From Candidatus Sulfopaludibacter sp. SbA3 (GTDB lineage Bacteria > Acidobacteriota > Terriglobia > Bryobacterales > Bryobacteraceae): 36,066 nt of DNA. Below are positions 23,536 to 32,598 of the stretch, piece after piece. The notes beneath the pieces are model-generated. The model was not told where the DNA came from and did not search any database. It saw only the letters and a list, made by a program, of their open reading frames with translations. A program made the position numbers and the translations under genes. Where the stretch lies: NCBI GenBank assembly GCA_945861625.1, contig CAMAVI010000032.1, forward strand, positions 1 to 36,066, in the 5' to 3' direction. Positions within the stretch are counted from its first letter, which is position 1; every line of letters starts with the position of its first letter.

Positions 23536-25052
23536 TGCGTATGCGATTCCAACTGGCGGCTGTGTTTGCATGGACTGGGTTTGCGTTGACCGCGGCACTG
23601 GGCTGGGGTGCATCCACCGACCTGCGCCTGGTTCAAGCGGCTAAGGGCCAGGATGAAGCGTCCGCGCGCGCGCTGCTCAAACAACGCGCAGACGTGAACG
23701 CCCAGCAGGGCGATGGCGCCACGGCTCTGCATTGGGCCGCGCACCACGACAACGCAACGCTGGCGGACCTACTGCTACGCGCCGGGGCGCGCGTGGATGC
23801 CGCCAATGACCTGGGCGCCACGCCGCTGCATCTCGCGTGCCATAACGGGAGCGCCGCGATGGTAGACCGGCTCCTGGCCGCTCGCGCCAACGCGAATGCC
23901 AAATTCCTCAATGGCGAAACTGTATTGATGACCTGCGCGCGCGCGGGAAACGCCGCCGCGGTGAAGGCGTTGTTAACCCACGGCGCCGACGCCAAGGTCA
24001 GCGAGCCCGAACATAGCCAGACCGCGCTCATGTGGGCGATCGCGCAGAACCATCCTGAAACGGCCGCGCTGCTGGTGGAGTTCGGAGCCGAGATCAAGGC
24101 CCGTTCCCGTTCCTACTCCCAGACCGTCGTGGGCGAGCAGACTCAGCGCGCGGGCCGCGAAGAGCTGAACTATAACGTGATGCGCGGAGGCAGCACTCCG
24201 TTGCTGTTCGCCGCGCGTTCGGGTGATACCGAGTCCGCGAAACTTCTGCTGTCTAAAGGCGCCGATCCCAACGACGCGCTTCCGGACGGCACCAGCGCCT
24301 TGACGCTGGCCACGCACAGCGGTCATCGCGATGTCGCGCTGGCGCTGCTCGATAAAGGCGCGAATCCGAACGACCTGGGCATCGGCTACACGGCTCTCCA
24401 TGCCGCGATCCTGCGAAGCGATCTGGCTCTGGTGAAAGCGCTGCTGGCCCACGGAGCCAATCCCAATCTCCGCATGACTAAGGCCACCCCCGTGCGCCGC
24501 AACACTACGGACTTCATCCTGCCGGCGCCGCTGATGGGATCGACGCCGTATTTGCTGGCCGCGAAATTTGTGGAGCCGGAAATCATGCAGACTCTGCTCG
24601 CCGGTGGAGCCGACGCCAAACTCACCATGCCCAACGGCGCGACCGCCGTGATGCTCGCCGCGGGTATGGACACCAGGAACAACGAAGACCGCCGGGGCAT
24701 CAACGTGATCGATTACGGCAAACCGGAGCCGGATAGTAAAGTCCTGCCCGCCGTGGAGATTGCATTCAAAGCTGCTGGGGATGCCAACGGGGTCAACGGA
24801 GCAGGGGACACCGCCCTGCATGCCGCCGTGACGCATCGCTATGAGAGCGTCGTCGAGTTTCTCGCCAGCCACGGAGCCGGCTTGAACGCGCGCAACCAGG
24901 CGGGACTCACGCCGCTGGGTCTCTTGACCAGACGCAGAGGCAATGAAAGACAACCGGTTTCTGCCGCCACGGCTTACGCCAGCACGGCCGCCGAAGATCC
25001 CGCGACCGGCCGTATTGCTGAAATTTTACGCAAGCACGGTGCGGCGGACTAG
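23535..25052 (+). CDS. Exported ankyrin-repeat protein
   Basis: A 505-residue protein with a signal peptide (residues 1-26, ending GWGA-S) and about ten ankyrin repeats from residue 30 to 470. Examples are GDGATALHWAAHHDNATLADLLLRAGA, LGATPLHLACHNGSAAMVDRLLAA and GDTALHAAVTHRYESVVEFLASHGAG. One repeat is interrupted by an insert near residues 195-215, and another near 315-335. Its TAATG junction with DUF1552 implies translational coupling. Ankyrin proteins in this neighbourhood are common in Solibacter-type genomes; here it is probably an exported binding scaffold for the cytochrome/DUF1552 pair, which is inference. Confidence 0.92.
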   Translation: MRMRFQLAAVFAWTGFALTAALGWGASTDLRLVQAAKGQDEASARALLKQRADVNAQQGDGATALHWAAHHDNATLADLLLRAGARVDAANDLGATPLHLACHNGSAAMVDRLLAARANANAKFLNGETVLMTCARAGNAAAVKALLTHGADAKVSEPEHSQTALMWAIAQNHPETAALLVEFGAEIKARSRSYSQTVVGEQTQRAGREELNYNVMRGGSTPLLFAARSGDTESAKLLLSKGADPNDALPDGTSALTLATHSGHRDVALALLDKGANPNDLGIGYTALHAAILRSDLALVKALLAHGANPNLRMTKATPVRRNTTDFILPAPLMGSTPYLLAAKFVEPEIMQTLLAGGADAKLTMPNGATAVMLAAGMDTRNNEDRRGINVIDYGKPEPDSKVLPAVEIAFKAAGDANGVNGAGDTALHAAVTHRYESVVEFLASHGAGLNARNQAGLTPLGLLTRRRGNERQPVSAATAYASTAAEDPATGRIAEILRKHGAAD

Positions 25053-25095
25053 CGGCCGGCTCCCGTGAGGAGATTCCGTCCCCTAAGGAGGAAGC

Positions 25096-25962
25096 ATGTT
25101 TGGTGATCGTTTAACCCGGCGCAAGGCGCTACAGGTATTTGGCGCCGTGGCTGCCGGCGCGGCTGTCGCAACCCCCGCGCGGGCCGCCGGAGGATTGCTC
25201 AATGCCACGCGCGTGGATCATGTGTCGCTGGCCGTCGGCGACATCAGTAAGGCCGTGCTGTTTTACCGCCGCCTATTCGGAAACGAAGTCCTGAAAGACA
25301 ACCCCACCGAACGCCGCTTTCTTCGCCTGGGCCCCTGCTACATGGCCATCGCGCCCGTTAAGGCGGGGGAATCCAAACGCATTGATCACGTCGGTTTTGG
25401 TATTGAGAACTTCAATGCCGCGAGCTTGAGGAGTTCCCTGGAAAAGGCCGGGTTTAAGGTCACGGGGTCGACTGACAGCCTCTTTGTGAACGATCCCGAT
25501 GGCGCACGCATTCAACTGGTGGCGGATCAGTCCTGGAAGGTGATTCCGCACGCGACTCCCGAAGCCGGCCCCAAGCAGGAATCCTTGTGGGTTTCCCGCG
25601 GCATGCATCATCTGGCGATCCAGGTGAGCGACATGGCGCGGTCCACGGAATTTTACCGGAAGCTGTTTGGCGAACCCACGCCGGGGCTCGGCGACCCGCC
25701 GCAGCCGTCGTTCCAGGCTGGGGAAACCCGCGTTCTGCTGTACAATCCCGCCGCCAGCAAGCCGCCGAAGATCGATCACTTCAGCGTTCTGGTGGACAAC
25801 TTCGACGCGGCCGCCGCCTTGAAAGTGGTGCAGGGACTCGGCGCGAACGCGCAGATGTCCCGTCAGGGGACGCTCAACGAGTTTTTCGATCCCGACGGCA
25901 TCCGCTTGCAGGCGACCTTCCCGGGGCAGACTTACGGGACGCCGGCGGCCGGGAAAAAGTGA
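25096..25962 (+). CDS. Tat-exported double VOC-domain protein
   Basis: A 288-residue protein with a twin-arginine signal (LTRRKALQVFG, then an Ala-rich run ending ARAA) and two VOC domains: about 38-145 (RVDHVSLAVGDISKAVLFYRRLFG through FVNDPDGARIQLV) and 170-282 (MHHLAIQVSDMARSTEFYRKLFG through FFDPDGIRLQATF). The paired His and Glu/Gln positions needed for metal binding look present, so it may be an active enzyme. Substrate unknown. TAAGGAGGA lies directly before the ATG, the strongest ribosome site of this operon. It lies 43 bp after the ankyrin gene and 1 bp before the Rap1a/Tai-like gene. Confidence 0.92.
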   Translation: MFGDRLTRRKALQVFGAVAAGAAVATPARAAGGLLNATRVDHVSLAVGDISKAVLFYRRLFGNEVLKDNPTERRFLRLGPCYMAIAPVKAGESKRIDHVGFGIENFNAASLRSSLEKAGFKVTGSTDSLFVNDPDGARIQLVADQSWKVIPHATPEAGPKQESLWVSRGMHHLAIQVSDMARSTEFYRKLFGEPTPGLGDPPQPSFQAGETRVLLYNPAASKPPKIDHFSVLVDNFDAAAALKVVQGLGANAQMSRQGTLNEFFDPDGIRLQATFPGQTYGTPAAGKK

Positions 25963-25963
25963 C

Positions 25964-26395
25964 ATGCGAGCCGCGCTGATCGTTTTGGTTTTGCTCGCCG
26001 CCGCCGGCCGCGGCTACGCCTTCGACAACGGCAGGGATTTCATCAAAGAGTGCGAGCCCGGCGCGACCAAGCCGTTCTCCCAACTGACCGATCAGGAAAA
26101 GCAGTTCGGCGAGTCCTGCGCGACTTACATCCGCGGATTTGTCGGCGGCATCCGCGTCGGCGAGTACCGCACCGGAGTCCGCATGATTTGCTCGCCCTCC
26201 GGCGTCGAGGTGCTGGAGGCCATGCGCATCGCCCTCAAGTGGATGGATGCGCACAAGGATGAGTTGGACCACCCCGCGGTCGAGCTCATTTTCCGTTCCC
26301 TCATTGACGCCTTCCCCTGCGGCCAACCGGCGCCTCCCAAATCCTCGCCACCCAAACCGAAAGAGGAAAAGAAGGAAGAAGAGACGGTCCTGTAA
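25964..26395 (+). CDS. Exported Rap1a/Tai immunity-like protein
   Basis: A 143-residue protein with a signal peptide (MRAALIVLVLLAAAGRGYA). The mature domain matches the Rap1a/Tai family: DFIKECEPGA, SCATYIRGFVGGI, MICSPSGVEVLEAMRIALKWMDAHKDELDHPAVELIFRSLIDAFPC. The four Cys (30, 52, 76, 119) are at the expected places for disulfides. The C-terminal 24 residues are a charged Pro/Lys/Glu tail. Family members neutralise Tae/Ssp-type peptidoglycan amidases of type VI secretion, but no effector or secretion gene is in the window. It follows the VOC gene by 1 bp, so it is in the same operon. Orphan immunity or a different role are both open. Confidence 0.82.
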   Translation: MRAALIVLVLLAAAGRGYAFDNGRDFIKECEPGATKPFSQLTDQEKQFGESCATYIRGFVGGIRVGEYRTGVRMICSPSGVEVLEAMRIALKWMDAHKDELDHPAVELIFRSLIDAFPCGQPAPPKSSPPKPKEEKKEEETVL

Positions 26396-26412
26396 GGTTG
26401 CCGACGGGCCGC

Positions 26413-26628
26413 CTACTCTCTTGCGCGTGCGCCCAGCGTCGAACCGATTGCCGCCGCAGCGACAATGACATTCGCCACGATGACCGGTTTGGCCGAGATC
26501 GCGAAGCCATAGACGATCCACAGAATCGCCGCCATTGCCTGCACGCGGCGCAGCGTGGAGCCGCTCTTGGACAAATACGAAAGCGAAAACACCGCCGTGG
26601 CGACCCAGCCGATGGCGTCGGGCGTCAT
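26413..26628 (-). CDS. Small membrane protein, SemiSWEET/YgjV-like
   Basis: A 71-residue protein with three helices: [29 protein letters not shown] and [16 protein letters not shown]. The pattern LW-x-x-Y-G and P-x-(I/V)-x-A-N resembles the PQ-loop/SemiSWEET fold and the YgjV inner-membrane family. Sugar transport is possible, but a PQ motif is absent. The frame extends to 26757, yet the ATG at 26628 is clear because it overlaps the HAD gene stop as ATGA. It is co-transcribed with the HAD phosphatase and converges on the Rap1a/Tai-like gene. Confidence 0.65.
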   Translation of the reverse strand: MTPDAIGWVATAVFSLSYLSKSGSTLRRVQAMAAILWIVYGFAISAKPVIVANVIVAAAAIGSTLGARARE

Positions 26629-27443
26629 GAGATCCCGCCCGCGGGGGCTGAATTCGTCGCCGGGCAGATGGTGATCGAATCGGTCCGCACCTTGTCCCAT
26701 TCGCGCAGCATGAAACCGTGCCCTTCGTAAAGCGTTCGCACCTGCGTGGCGTTCCACCCCACGATCTCTTCCAGCACCGGTACCAGCACGCTTAGCGCAT
26801 CTTCGCTTAAAATCGTGCGGCGCGCGATCTGCGTGATATATTTGTTTTCCGATACCGCGATGGTCAGGCCATCCAGGCGGTTCACGTGCAGCATCACGTG
26901 AACATCCGAGCTGCCATCGCCAACGTAGACGACGCGATCATGGCCCACGCTCTTGGCGGCCCTGAGTTCGTCGACCACCGCGACCTTGCCATATCCCGCC
27001 GGAACGCGGGCGATGGACTCGATTTCGCCGGTTTCTCCGTGGTAACGGAAACGCGTTCCGAAGATGTGCTCCTCGGGCACGATTCCCTCGAGCGCGGATT
27101 GGATGACTTCCTGCGGCGCCGCCGAAACCACGTAAAACCAGAAGCGGTGCCCATCCAGATTGCCGAGCATCGACGAGAGCGCGCGGATGTTGTTCTTCAG
27201 GCGAACGCGCTTGCCGACTTCGGTCAGATGTTCCCGCCGCACGCGCCTGTATTCCGGATCATGCAGAAGTAAGTAGGCGAGTTCGCCGCCTTGCTGGACC
27301 AGGTGGGAAGCCGCGAGTCCGGCGATGCGCTCAGGGAAACCCTGGATGCCCATGAGCTCGCTGAGGACGATGCCGGAGTCGTTGAAGCTGAGCGTCTGAT
27401 CGAAGTCGCTGACCAGCAAATAATCTTTTGTTTCGGATTGCAC
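26625..27443 (-). CDS. HAD-family phosphatase
   Basis: From the GTG at 27443 the product is 272 residues. HAD motifs are DFDQT (motif I, in [14 protein letters not shown]), [10 protein letters not shown] (motif II Ser), a distant Lys and [11 protein letters not shown] (motif III/IV). The order resembles phosphoserine phosphatase-like HADs; the insert between I and II carries the helical cap. GGGGG lies 9 nt before the GTG. The frame is open to a GTG at 27572, where a TAGAAT sits 9 nt upstream, so a 43-residue longer, leaderless start is possible. The extra residues look low-complexity. The stop overlaps the small membrane gene (ATGA). Substrate unknown. Confidence 0.85.
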   Translation of the reverse strand: MQSETKDYLLVSDFDQTLSFNDSGIVLSELMGIQGFPERIAGLAASHLVQQGGELAYLLLHDPEYRRVRREHLTEVGKRVRLKNNIRALSSMLGNLDGHRFWFYVVSAAPQEVIQSALEGIVPEEHIFGTRFRYHGETGEIESIARVPAGYGKVAVVDELRAAKSVGHDRVVYVGDGSSDVHVMLHVNRLDGLTIAVSENKYITQIARRTILSEDALSVLVPVLEEIVGWNATQVRTLYEGHGFMLREWDKVRTDSITICPATNSAPAGGIS

Positions 27444-27791
27444 GTAGATGTCCCCCGTTGGATTGGATGAAGTGACAGGGCGCAGGGACTGGGCGCCGGC
27501 GAGACGAGGTGGCACAGCAAAGCCAAGCCCATCTTTCATTGTAGAGGATCGCGTCCCAAGACCAAACTTCACGCTCGAATCATTCTATGGTTGGACGCGT
27601 TAAGCGTTCGTGAATCGCGGCCGTTTATCGCCGCCGCCCGCTTCACGTATTATTTTCTGAATTGTCAAACACTTTCCCGCTTACCGGTAGTAGAATGAGA
27701 CTTCGATTCCCGCAGATCCCCACTTGGTCCCCGTTGTTCGCGAGAATGTTTGTCCGCAAGACCCACCAGATCTAAAGGAGACCGATCAGCT

Positions 27792-28043
27792 ATGCCCAAG
27801 ACCCAAACAGCAACCGCTCTCGCTACCGAACCCAAGACTCACCACGGCGCGACCGCCACCAGGGAAACCAGCCCGGTACTTCCGGTGCCGCTTCCCATTC
27901 CGGAATTCGATACCGCCGCGCATCGCAAGGAAATCGCCCAGGTGGCCTACCGCCTGTGGCTGGAACGCGCCGACGGCCCCGGATCCCCAGAGCAGGACTG
28001 GTTGCAGGCGGAAGCCGAGGTCCGCGCCCGCTACATGAGTTAG
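27792..28043 (+). CDS. DUF2934 protein
   Basis: An 83-residue protein. The C-terminal half (IAQVAYRLWLERADGPGSPEQDWLQAEAEVRAR) is the DUF2934 motif, with I-x-x-x-A-Y-x-L-W and D-W-x-x-A-E. The N-terminal 40 residues are Thr/Pro/Ala-rich and probably disordered. DUF2934 is a short module common in Acidobacteria and Proteobacteria with unknown function. The ATG at 27792 has AAAGGAG about 12 nt upstream; the frame continues upstream from 27750 without a better start. It converges on the SLC13 gene. Confidence 0.85.
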   Translation: MPKTQTATALATEPKTHHGATATRETSPVLPVPLPIPEFDTAAHRKEIAQVAYRLWLERADGPGSPEQDWLQAEAEVRARYMS

Positions 28044-28074
28044 CGCGAACCGCCGCGGATTGCCTGCAGCCTAC

Positions 28075-29457
28075 TTATCGAATCCCGATCAGCGGCCAGT
28101 AAAACGGAACTACGATCAACAGCATCAGCGAATCGGCCAGGCTCATGATCAAGCCGAGCCGCAGAACATCTTTCGCCCGAAAGTAGCCGTAGGCGTATCC
28201 CAGCACCAGCACGCCGGACTGGTATACGAAGATTTTCCCACCGGAGGAGAATACCCACAGCATCCCCAGCTTGAGCGGGCTCAATCCATGTGCCGTGGCA
28301 AACTCCATCAGCAGCGGCGTGGAGGTGGCCAGCATGGAAATTTCGCTGGCCAGGAACAGGTGATACACGAAACCGGTCCAGTAGAGCGCGAACGTCGAAA
28401 GGAAGGGCCGCGCCAGCAACGGCTCCAGCCACGCGAAAACGAAATTCGTGAGAACCGTTAGGCCGTTGGCGGTGCTCAGAACGTTCCCCATGCTGATCGC
28501 CGCGGCCACGAAGAACAATTGCAGGAAGTTCACCTTCCTCAGGTCTTCGATGCCCAGGATCCGCAGGAAGGGCAGCAGGCTCATCAACCCGATGCCCAGC
28601 CCGATCATCGACGAGGGGACGTGGTGCAGAAAGTCGGTCGCCCAGAACGCGATCGCGGCCAGCATCAGTCCGAGCGTTTTCTTTTCGAGCGCCGTCCACG
28701 GGCCGGCCTTGCGCAACTCTTCCCTGAGGTGCTCGACGCCTCCCGGCAGCGACGCGATTTCCGGAGGATAGAGCCAGAGCGTGACGCGCCAGGCCACCAG
28801 GATCGTAAGGATGTCGGAGGGCAGATAGGCAATCAGCCACTGGCTCCACAGCACCTCTACGTGGCCGATTTTTTCGATGACCCCGCGGCCGGTGATCGCC
28901 GACGCTCCGGCGATGATGGATTTGTCGAACACGCCCGCCGTGTAAGTGAGGATCAGGAACATTCCGCGGCCGACGTTGCTGCCCACGCCGAGTCCGAACG
29001 CGCCGATCAGTCCGATCGCCACAGCCGCCATAATGGTCACGCGCGCCATTCCCGAGGGAACCAGGATCGTCAGCAGGAAGTCGGAAAGAATCAGCGCCAG
29101 CAGCAGGCGGGAATAGCTGGTGCCGGTGCGGATGGTGATCATGTACGCCAGGCGCCGGGCGAGTCCCGATTTGCTGGCCATCGTGCCAAACAGAATCGCG
29201 CCCATCAGGAACCATGGCGTGTCGTTGGCGAATCCACTGAAGGCGACGTCGAAGCGCGCGACACCGAGCGCCCAGAACAGGTAGCAGCCGATGAGGCCCG
29301 TGAGTCCGTGGTCCAGGACCTCCGTGGCCCAGGCCAGGATCATAAACAAGGAAATCGCAATTGCGTGCTGAGCCTTGGGTTCGAGCTGGAGCGGTGAAAA
29401 CCACAGCGCAACAGGAAGGAGAACCGTTGGCAGAACTTTCCACGCGGTCTCAGTCAT
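28075..29457 (-). CDS. SLC13/DASS-family anion transporter
   Basis: A 460-residue integral membrane protein with about 11-12 helices and the layout of the divalent-anion:Na+ symporters. Family-like parts are AISLFMILAWATEVLDHGLTGLIG, the hairpin-loop region around NDTPWFLMGAILFGTMASKSGLARRL, the LILSDFLLTILVPSGMARVTIM segment, and the C-terminal FFVAAAISMGNVLSTANGL. Members carry dicarboxylates, sulfate or aromatic acids such as tartrate. It is the last gene of a six-gene operon with a Rieske oxygenase and an aldolase, so an organic acid substrate is likely. It overlaps the aldolase gene by 8 bp. Confidence 0.88.
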   Translation of the reverse strand: MTETAWKVLPTVLLPVALWFSPLQLEPKAQHAIAISLFMILAWATEVLDHGLTGLIGCYLFWALGVARFDVAFSGFANDTPWFLMGAILFGTMASKSGLARRLAYMITIRTGTSYSRLLLALILSDFLLTILVPSGMARVTIMAAVAIGLIGAFGLGVGSNVGRGMFLILTYTAGVFDKSIIAGASAITGRGVIEKIGHVEVLWSQWLIAYLPSDILTILVAWRVTLWLYPPEIASLPGGVEHLREELRKAGPWTALEKKTLGLMLAAIAFWATDFLHHVPSSMIGLGIGLMSLLPFLRILGIEDLRKVNFLQLFFVAAAISMGNVLSTANGLTVLTNFVFAWLEPLLARPFLSTFALYWTGFVYHLFLASEISMLATSTPLLMEFATAHGLSPLKLGMLWVFSSGGKIFVYQSGVLVLGYAYGYFRAKDVLRLGLIMSLADSLMLLIVVPFYWPLIGIR

Positions 29458-30178
29458 GGGCGCGGTCCAGATAGTAATCCTGCAGCATGCGCCAGCGTTC
29501 CTGATTCATACTGCTCGCTTCCACGCCTTTTCTCGCGGCGAGAATCGCGGCTTTCTCTTCGGGCGATAGCAAGGGCAGCTTCGCAAGCTGCGCCGCGCGC
29601 AGCATCGTTTCCGCGACTCTCTCCAGCTTGTGCGCGGCCACGCAAACCTCGGCGACACTCTCGCCCGCCACCACGCAGCCGTGATTCTTGATCAGCAACG
29701 TGCTCAGCGATCCCAGTGTCCGCGCGACTTCATCACCCAGCGCGGGAGTCGCGATGCTGACGGCGCCGTTATCGAGCACGGCGAGGCGATCCGTCAGCGC
29801 GGCGCAATCCTGATCCAGCGGCTCCACGGTGATCCCCAACGCGGCCAGCAGAGTCGACGATGCCGGATGGGCGTGAAACACACAGTTCACATCGGGACGC
29901 GCGGCGTAGATGCACGCATGGATCGGCCACTCCTTGACACCGGAGGGCTCCCCGGGCTGATCCACACGTTTCCCGTCGAAATCGAGAACGATCAGATGCT
30001 CCGGCGTCAATTTCCACCAGCTCACCGGGCGCGGCTTGATCAGAATCCGCTCGCCGAGTCTTGCGCTCAAGTGTCCGCCCAAGCCGTCGCCGGCCGCTCC
30101 GCAGGCGTACAGCACCCGGCAGGCGTTGACCAGTTCGGCTCGAAGGTCAGATTCCGCGAGCACTCTAGACCTTGTCAC
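29450..30178 (-). CDS. Class II aldolase/adducin-family protein
   Basis: A 242-residue cytoplasmic enzyme of the araD/fucA-like family. Motifs are the G-x-x-G-H-L-S-A-R start (residues 32-40), Glu83 in GVKEWPIHACIY, the zinc-binding HAH at 102-104 in FHAHPASSTLLA, and the third metal His in LLIKNHGCVV (His166). The family catalyses retro-aldol cleavage or decarboxylation of hydroxy acids. Next to an oxygenase, a decarboxylase/aldolase of a ring-derived or sugar acid is reasonable. It starts 1 bp after the Rieske stop and overlaps SLC13 by 8 bp, so the chain of genes is tightly coupled. Confidence 0.9.
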   Translation of the reverse strand: MTRSRVLAESDLRAELVNACRVLYACGAAGDGLGGHLSARLGERILIKPRPVSWWKLTPEHLIVLDFDGKRVDQPGEPSGVKEWPIHACIYAARPDVNCVFHAHPASSTLLAALGITVEPLDQDCAALTDRLAVLDNGAVSIATPALGDEVARTLGSLSTLLIKNHGCVVAGESVAEVCVAAHKLERVAETMLRAAQLAKLPLLSPEEKAAILAARKGVEASSMNQERWRMLQDYYLDRAHD

Positions 30179-30179
30179 T

Positions 30180-31466
30180 TTAGATCGTGGCCTTCATCAG
30201 TTCGCGCATACCCTCGTCGAAAGCGACATCGCGCTTCAGCAAAGTGGAGCATGAGCGTATCCAATACGCGTCTCCCTGATGCGCGGCGGCAGGTTCCTGC
30301 CCTTGCTTAAGCGCGTGAATCTCGTCGAGCAGCAGCTTGCGCATGGCGATAATACCCGCGTCGCTGGCTCCCAGCCGTTCCTTGCTGCGATCCACGATCG
30401 CCCCCATGCTTTCCTGCACCGCCTGATCCTGCGCCGCGAACCCATGAATGCCAGTCATGGTGATGTTGCGCTGCCGCGTGCGGTCGATTCCATAGTTGTT
30501 GCCCTGGTTGCGCACCGGGCGGAACGTCACTGGCTCCACGTTCTGATGCACGAAGGTCTCCTTGGCGATCGCGTCGCGGTCTTCCTGTGCGAGCGGCCCC
30601 TCGGGATTCCACGTCATGGTCCACACCCAGCAGGTTTCGTCATCGCGCGGCACCCAGCAGTGGCCGTGAATCGAATGCCCCTTCTGATACGGAATCATGG
30701 TGTGGCTCGGCAACAGAAACTGCGTCGTCCGCCAGTAGTACAAGTCTTCCTCGGCGTTGCGCCGCGCCGCGATCGCCAGGCCATAGTCCGTCTTCTTCAC
30801 CGTGAAGCGCGGAGCTCTGTCCAGCAAGTGATACTTGGCCCTCAGGTTCGAGCTGTCCTTGGTTTTCTCCACGTATTCATCCGTCAGGCGGAACGCATCC
30901 ACGCTCGCGTGCAGAAAATTCGAATGGCTGGAATCGATGCCGCCCTCCACCGCCTGCAGGTAGTTCGTCTCTTGAAAACGTTTGGAGATGTAGCGGCAAT
31001 CTTCAGGCACGCGCGCCCATTCCAGCTTCGGTAACTCAGGGACACGATCCGGCGGACCCATGTACACCCAAATCAACCCGCCGTATTCGCGGGTCGCATA
31101 CGCCGTGGTGCGAACCTTGCTCGCGTATCCGTACTCAATGGGTTCGTTGGGCAGCTCCACGCAAGCGCCGTTTACGTCGAATTTCCAGCCGTGATAGACG
31201 CAGCGCAGTCCGCACTCTTCGTTGCGGCCCCAGAACAGGCTGGCGCGGCGATGCGGGCAGAATTCGTCGATGATGCCGACGCGGCCCTGCGTGTCGCGGA
31301 ACGCGATCAGGTCTTCGCCCATGATGCGCACGCGTACTGGCGCGCAATCTGGCGTAGGTACTTCCCAGGCCAGCAGCGCCGGCAGCCAGAAGCGCCGGAA
31401 ATACTCGCCGCTCGGCGTCCCCGCTGAGGTCCGCGTCAATAAGTCGTTTTCTTCTCTGGTGAGCAT
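30180..31466 (-). CDS. Rieske non-heme iron oxygenase, large subunit (phthalate-dioxygenase-like)
   Basis: A 428-residue oxygenase. The Rieske [2Fe-2S] site is C-P-H at 70-72 and C-V-Y-H at 89-92 (spacing of 16). The mononuclear iron site is in ETNYLQAVEGGIDSSHSNFLHAS, with His181 and His186 as ligands and an Asp further on. The whole domain order and this segment resemble phthalate 4,5-dioxygenase oxygenase and related O-demethylases that use one subunit type. No ferredoxin or reductase gene is in the window, so electrons must come from elsewhere. It lies 29 bp after the alcohol dehydrogenase gene, on the same strand. Confidence 0.93.
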   Translation of the reverse strand: MLTREENDLLTRTSAGTPSGEYFRRFWLPALLAWEVPTPDCAPVRVRIMGEDLIAFRDTQGRVGIIDEFCPHRRASLFWGRNEECGLRCVYHGWKFDVNGACVELPNEPIEYGYASKVRTTAYATREYGGLIWVYMGPPDRVPELPKLEWARVPEDCRYISKRFQETNYLQAVEGGIDSSHSNFLHASVDAFRLTDEYVEKTKDSSNLRAKYHLLDRAPRFTVKKTDYGLAIAARRNAEEDLYYWRTTQFLLPSHTMIPYQKGHSIHGHCWVPRDDETCWVWTMTWNPEGPLAQEDRDAIAKETFVHQNVEPVTFRPVRNQGNNYGIDRTRQRNITMTGIHGFAAQDQAVQESMGAIVDRSKERLGASDAGIIAMRKLLLDEIHALKQGQEPAAAHQGDAYWIRSCSTLLKRDVAFDEGMRELMKATI

Positions 31467-31495
31467 AACCTGGAGCCAGTTCTTGATTATAGGAT

Positions 31496-32590
31496 CTAGC
31501 TCCAGGGCAAGACCGTCACGTGAATCGCGCCCGGAGCTCCTTGGCCGCCTACCGACCGTATCGCGAGATCGACATCCGCCAGCCCGAAGCGATGCGTGGC
31601 CATCCGATGGAGTGGGAAACGGCCGGACGAAATATAACTCAACGCCATCTCGACAGCCTCATAGCTGTGGCCGCGGCACGGTTTGAGCGTGAGTCTGCCC
31701 GCTAATAATTGATTCGCCTGCAACGCCGAAGCACCTGCTGGAGGCGCGGCCGCGAACAGCACCATGCCATTCTTGCGCGTCACCCGCATGGCCAGCGCCA
31801 GCGTTTCGGGGCCGCCCGCTGTGTCGATCGAAAGATCCACGCCACGCCCGTCCGTCAGCGCGCGAACTCGGCTCTCCAGGTCATCGGTCTCAACGTCCAC
31901 GATCTCGTCGGCGCCCAACGCTTGCGCGACATGCAGCCGCTCTTGATCGCGCGCCAGTCCGCTGACGATCACGCGATCGGCGCCCGCTGCCTTCGCCGCG
32001 ATCACGCACGCCAGTCCCTGCTGTCCGGGACCCTGAATCAGCACCGTCTGGCCCGGACCCGCACCGCCATCCATGTACGTCCACTGAAATCCGTTGCCGA
32101 TCGGCAAGCACATCGAGGCCAGCTCCGCCGGAACGTTTTCGCGGACCTTGTGGAACACCGAATTCGGATGCAGGTATTGATACTGGCTGTAGCCTCCCCA
32201 TAGTCCCGGTGATTCGGTGATCGGCGTGGTGCCATAGCGCAGCGCCCCCGGACGCCGCGCCTCGGTCTGTTCGCACAAGCGGAATTCGCCGGACCGGCAC
32301 AAACTGCAATGGCCGCAGGGCAGATACTCTTCGAGCGCCACGCGATCGCCTTCGCGCAGCCCCCAGCGCCGCGCGGCAATCGGCCCGATACGGTAGATGT
32401 GGCCCACGTTTTCGTGGCCCATGATGCGCGCGGGACGGTCGGTCTGGTACACTTGCCAGTCGCTGCCGCACACGCCCGCGGCTTCCACCTTCAGAATGCC
32501 GGCGTCCGGCGGAATTTCCGGAAATGGATATTCGCGAACCTCAGTCTGGAAAGCTCCGATGGTGGTCGCGGCCAGCACGCGTTCGGGCAT
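31496..32590 (-). CDS. Zinc-dependent medium-chain alcohol dehydrogenase
   Basis: A 364-residue enzyme with catalytic zinc ligands Cys41 (GVCGSDW) and His59-Glu60 (GHEN), structural zinc Cys92, 95, 98 and 106 (CGHCSLCRSGEFRLC), and a Rossmann fold with VLIQGPGQQGLACVIAAKAAGADRV. The GPGQQG variant of the nucleotide loop and the ATTIGAF start are as in threonine/sorbitol dehydrogenase-like members. The substrate is unknown, but the operon context suggests an alcohol or hydroxy intermediate from the same pathway. It starts 8 bp after the solute-binding gene ends and precedes the Rieske gene by 29 bp. Confidence 0.93.
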   Translation of the reverse strand: MPERVLAATTIGAFQTEVREYPFPEIPPDAGILKVEAAGVCGSDWQVYQTDRPARIMGHENVGHIYRIGPIAARRWGLREGDRVALEEYLPCGHCSLCRSGEFRLCEQTEARRPGALRYGTTPITESPGLWGGYSQYQYLHPNSVFHKVRENVPAELASMCLPIGNGFQWTYMDGGAGPGQTVLIQGPGQQGLACVIAAKAAGADRVIVSGLARDQERLHVAQALGADEIVDVETDDLESRVRALTDGRGVDLSIDTAGGPETLALAMRVTRKNGMVLFAAAPPAGASALQANQLLAGRLTLKPCRGHSYEAVEMALSYISSGRFPLHRMATHRFGLADVDLAIRSVGGQGAPGAIHVTVLPWS

Positions 32591-32598
32591 GCGAGATC

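Noticed and set aside
28040-29443. 467-residue minus-strand frame parallel to SLC13
   Set aside because: Arg/His/Gly-rich translation in the wrong frame; the in-phase frame 28075-29457 gives clear membrane helices.
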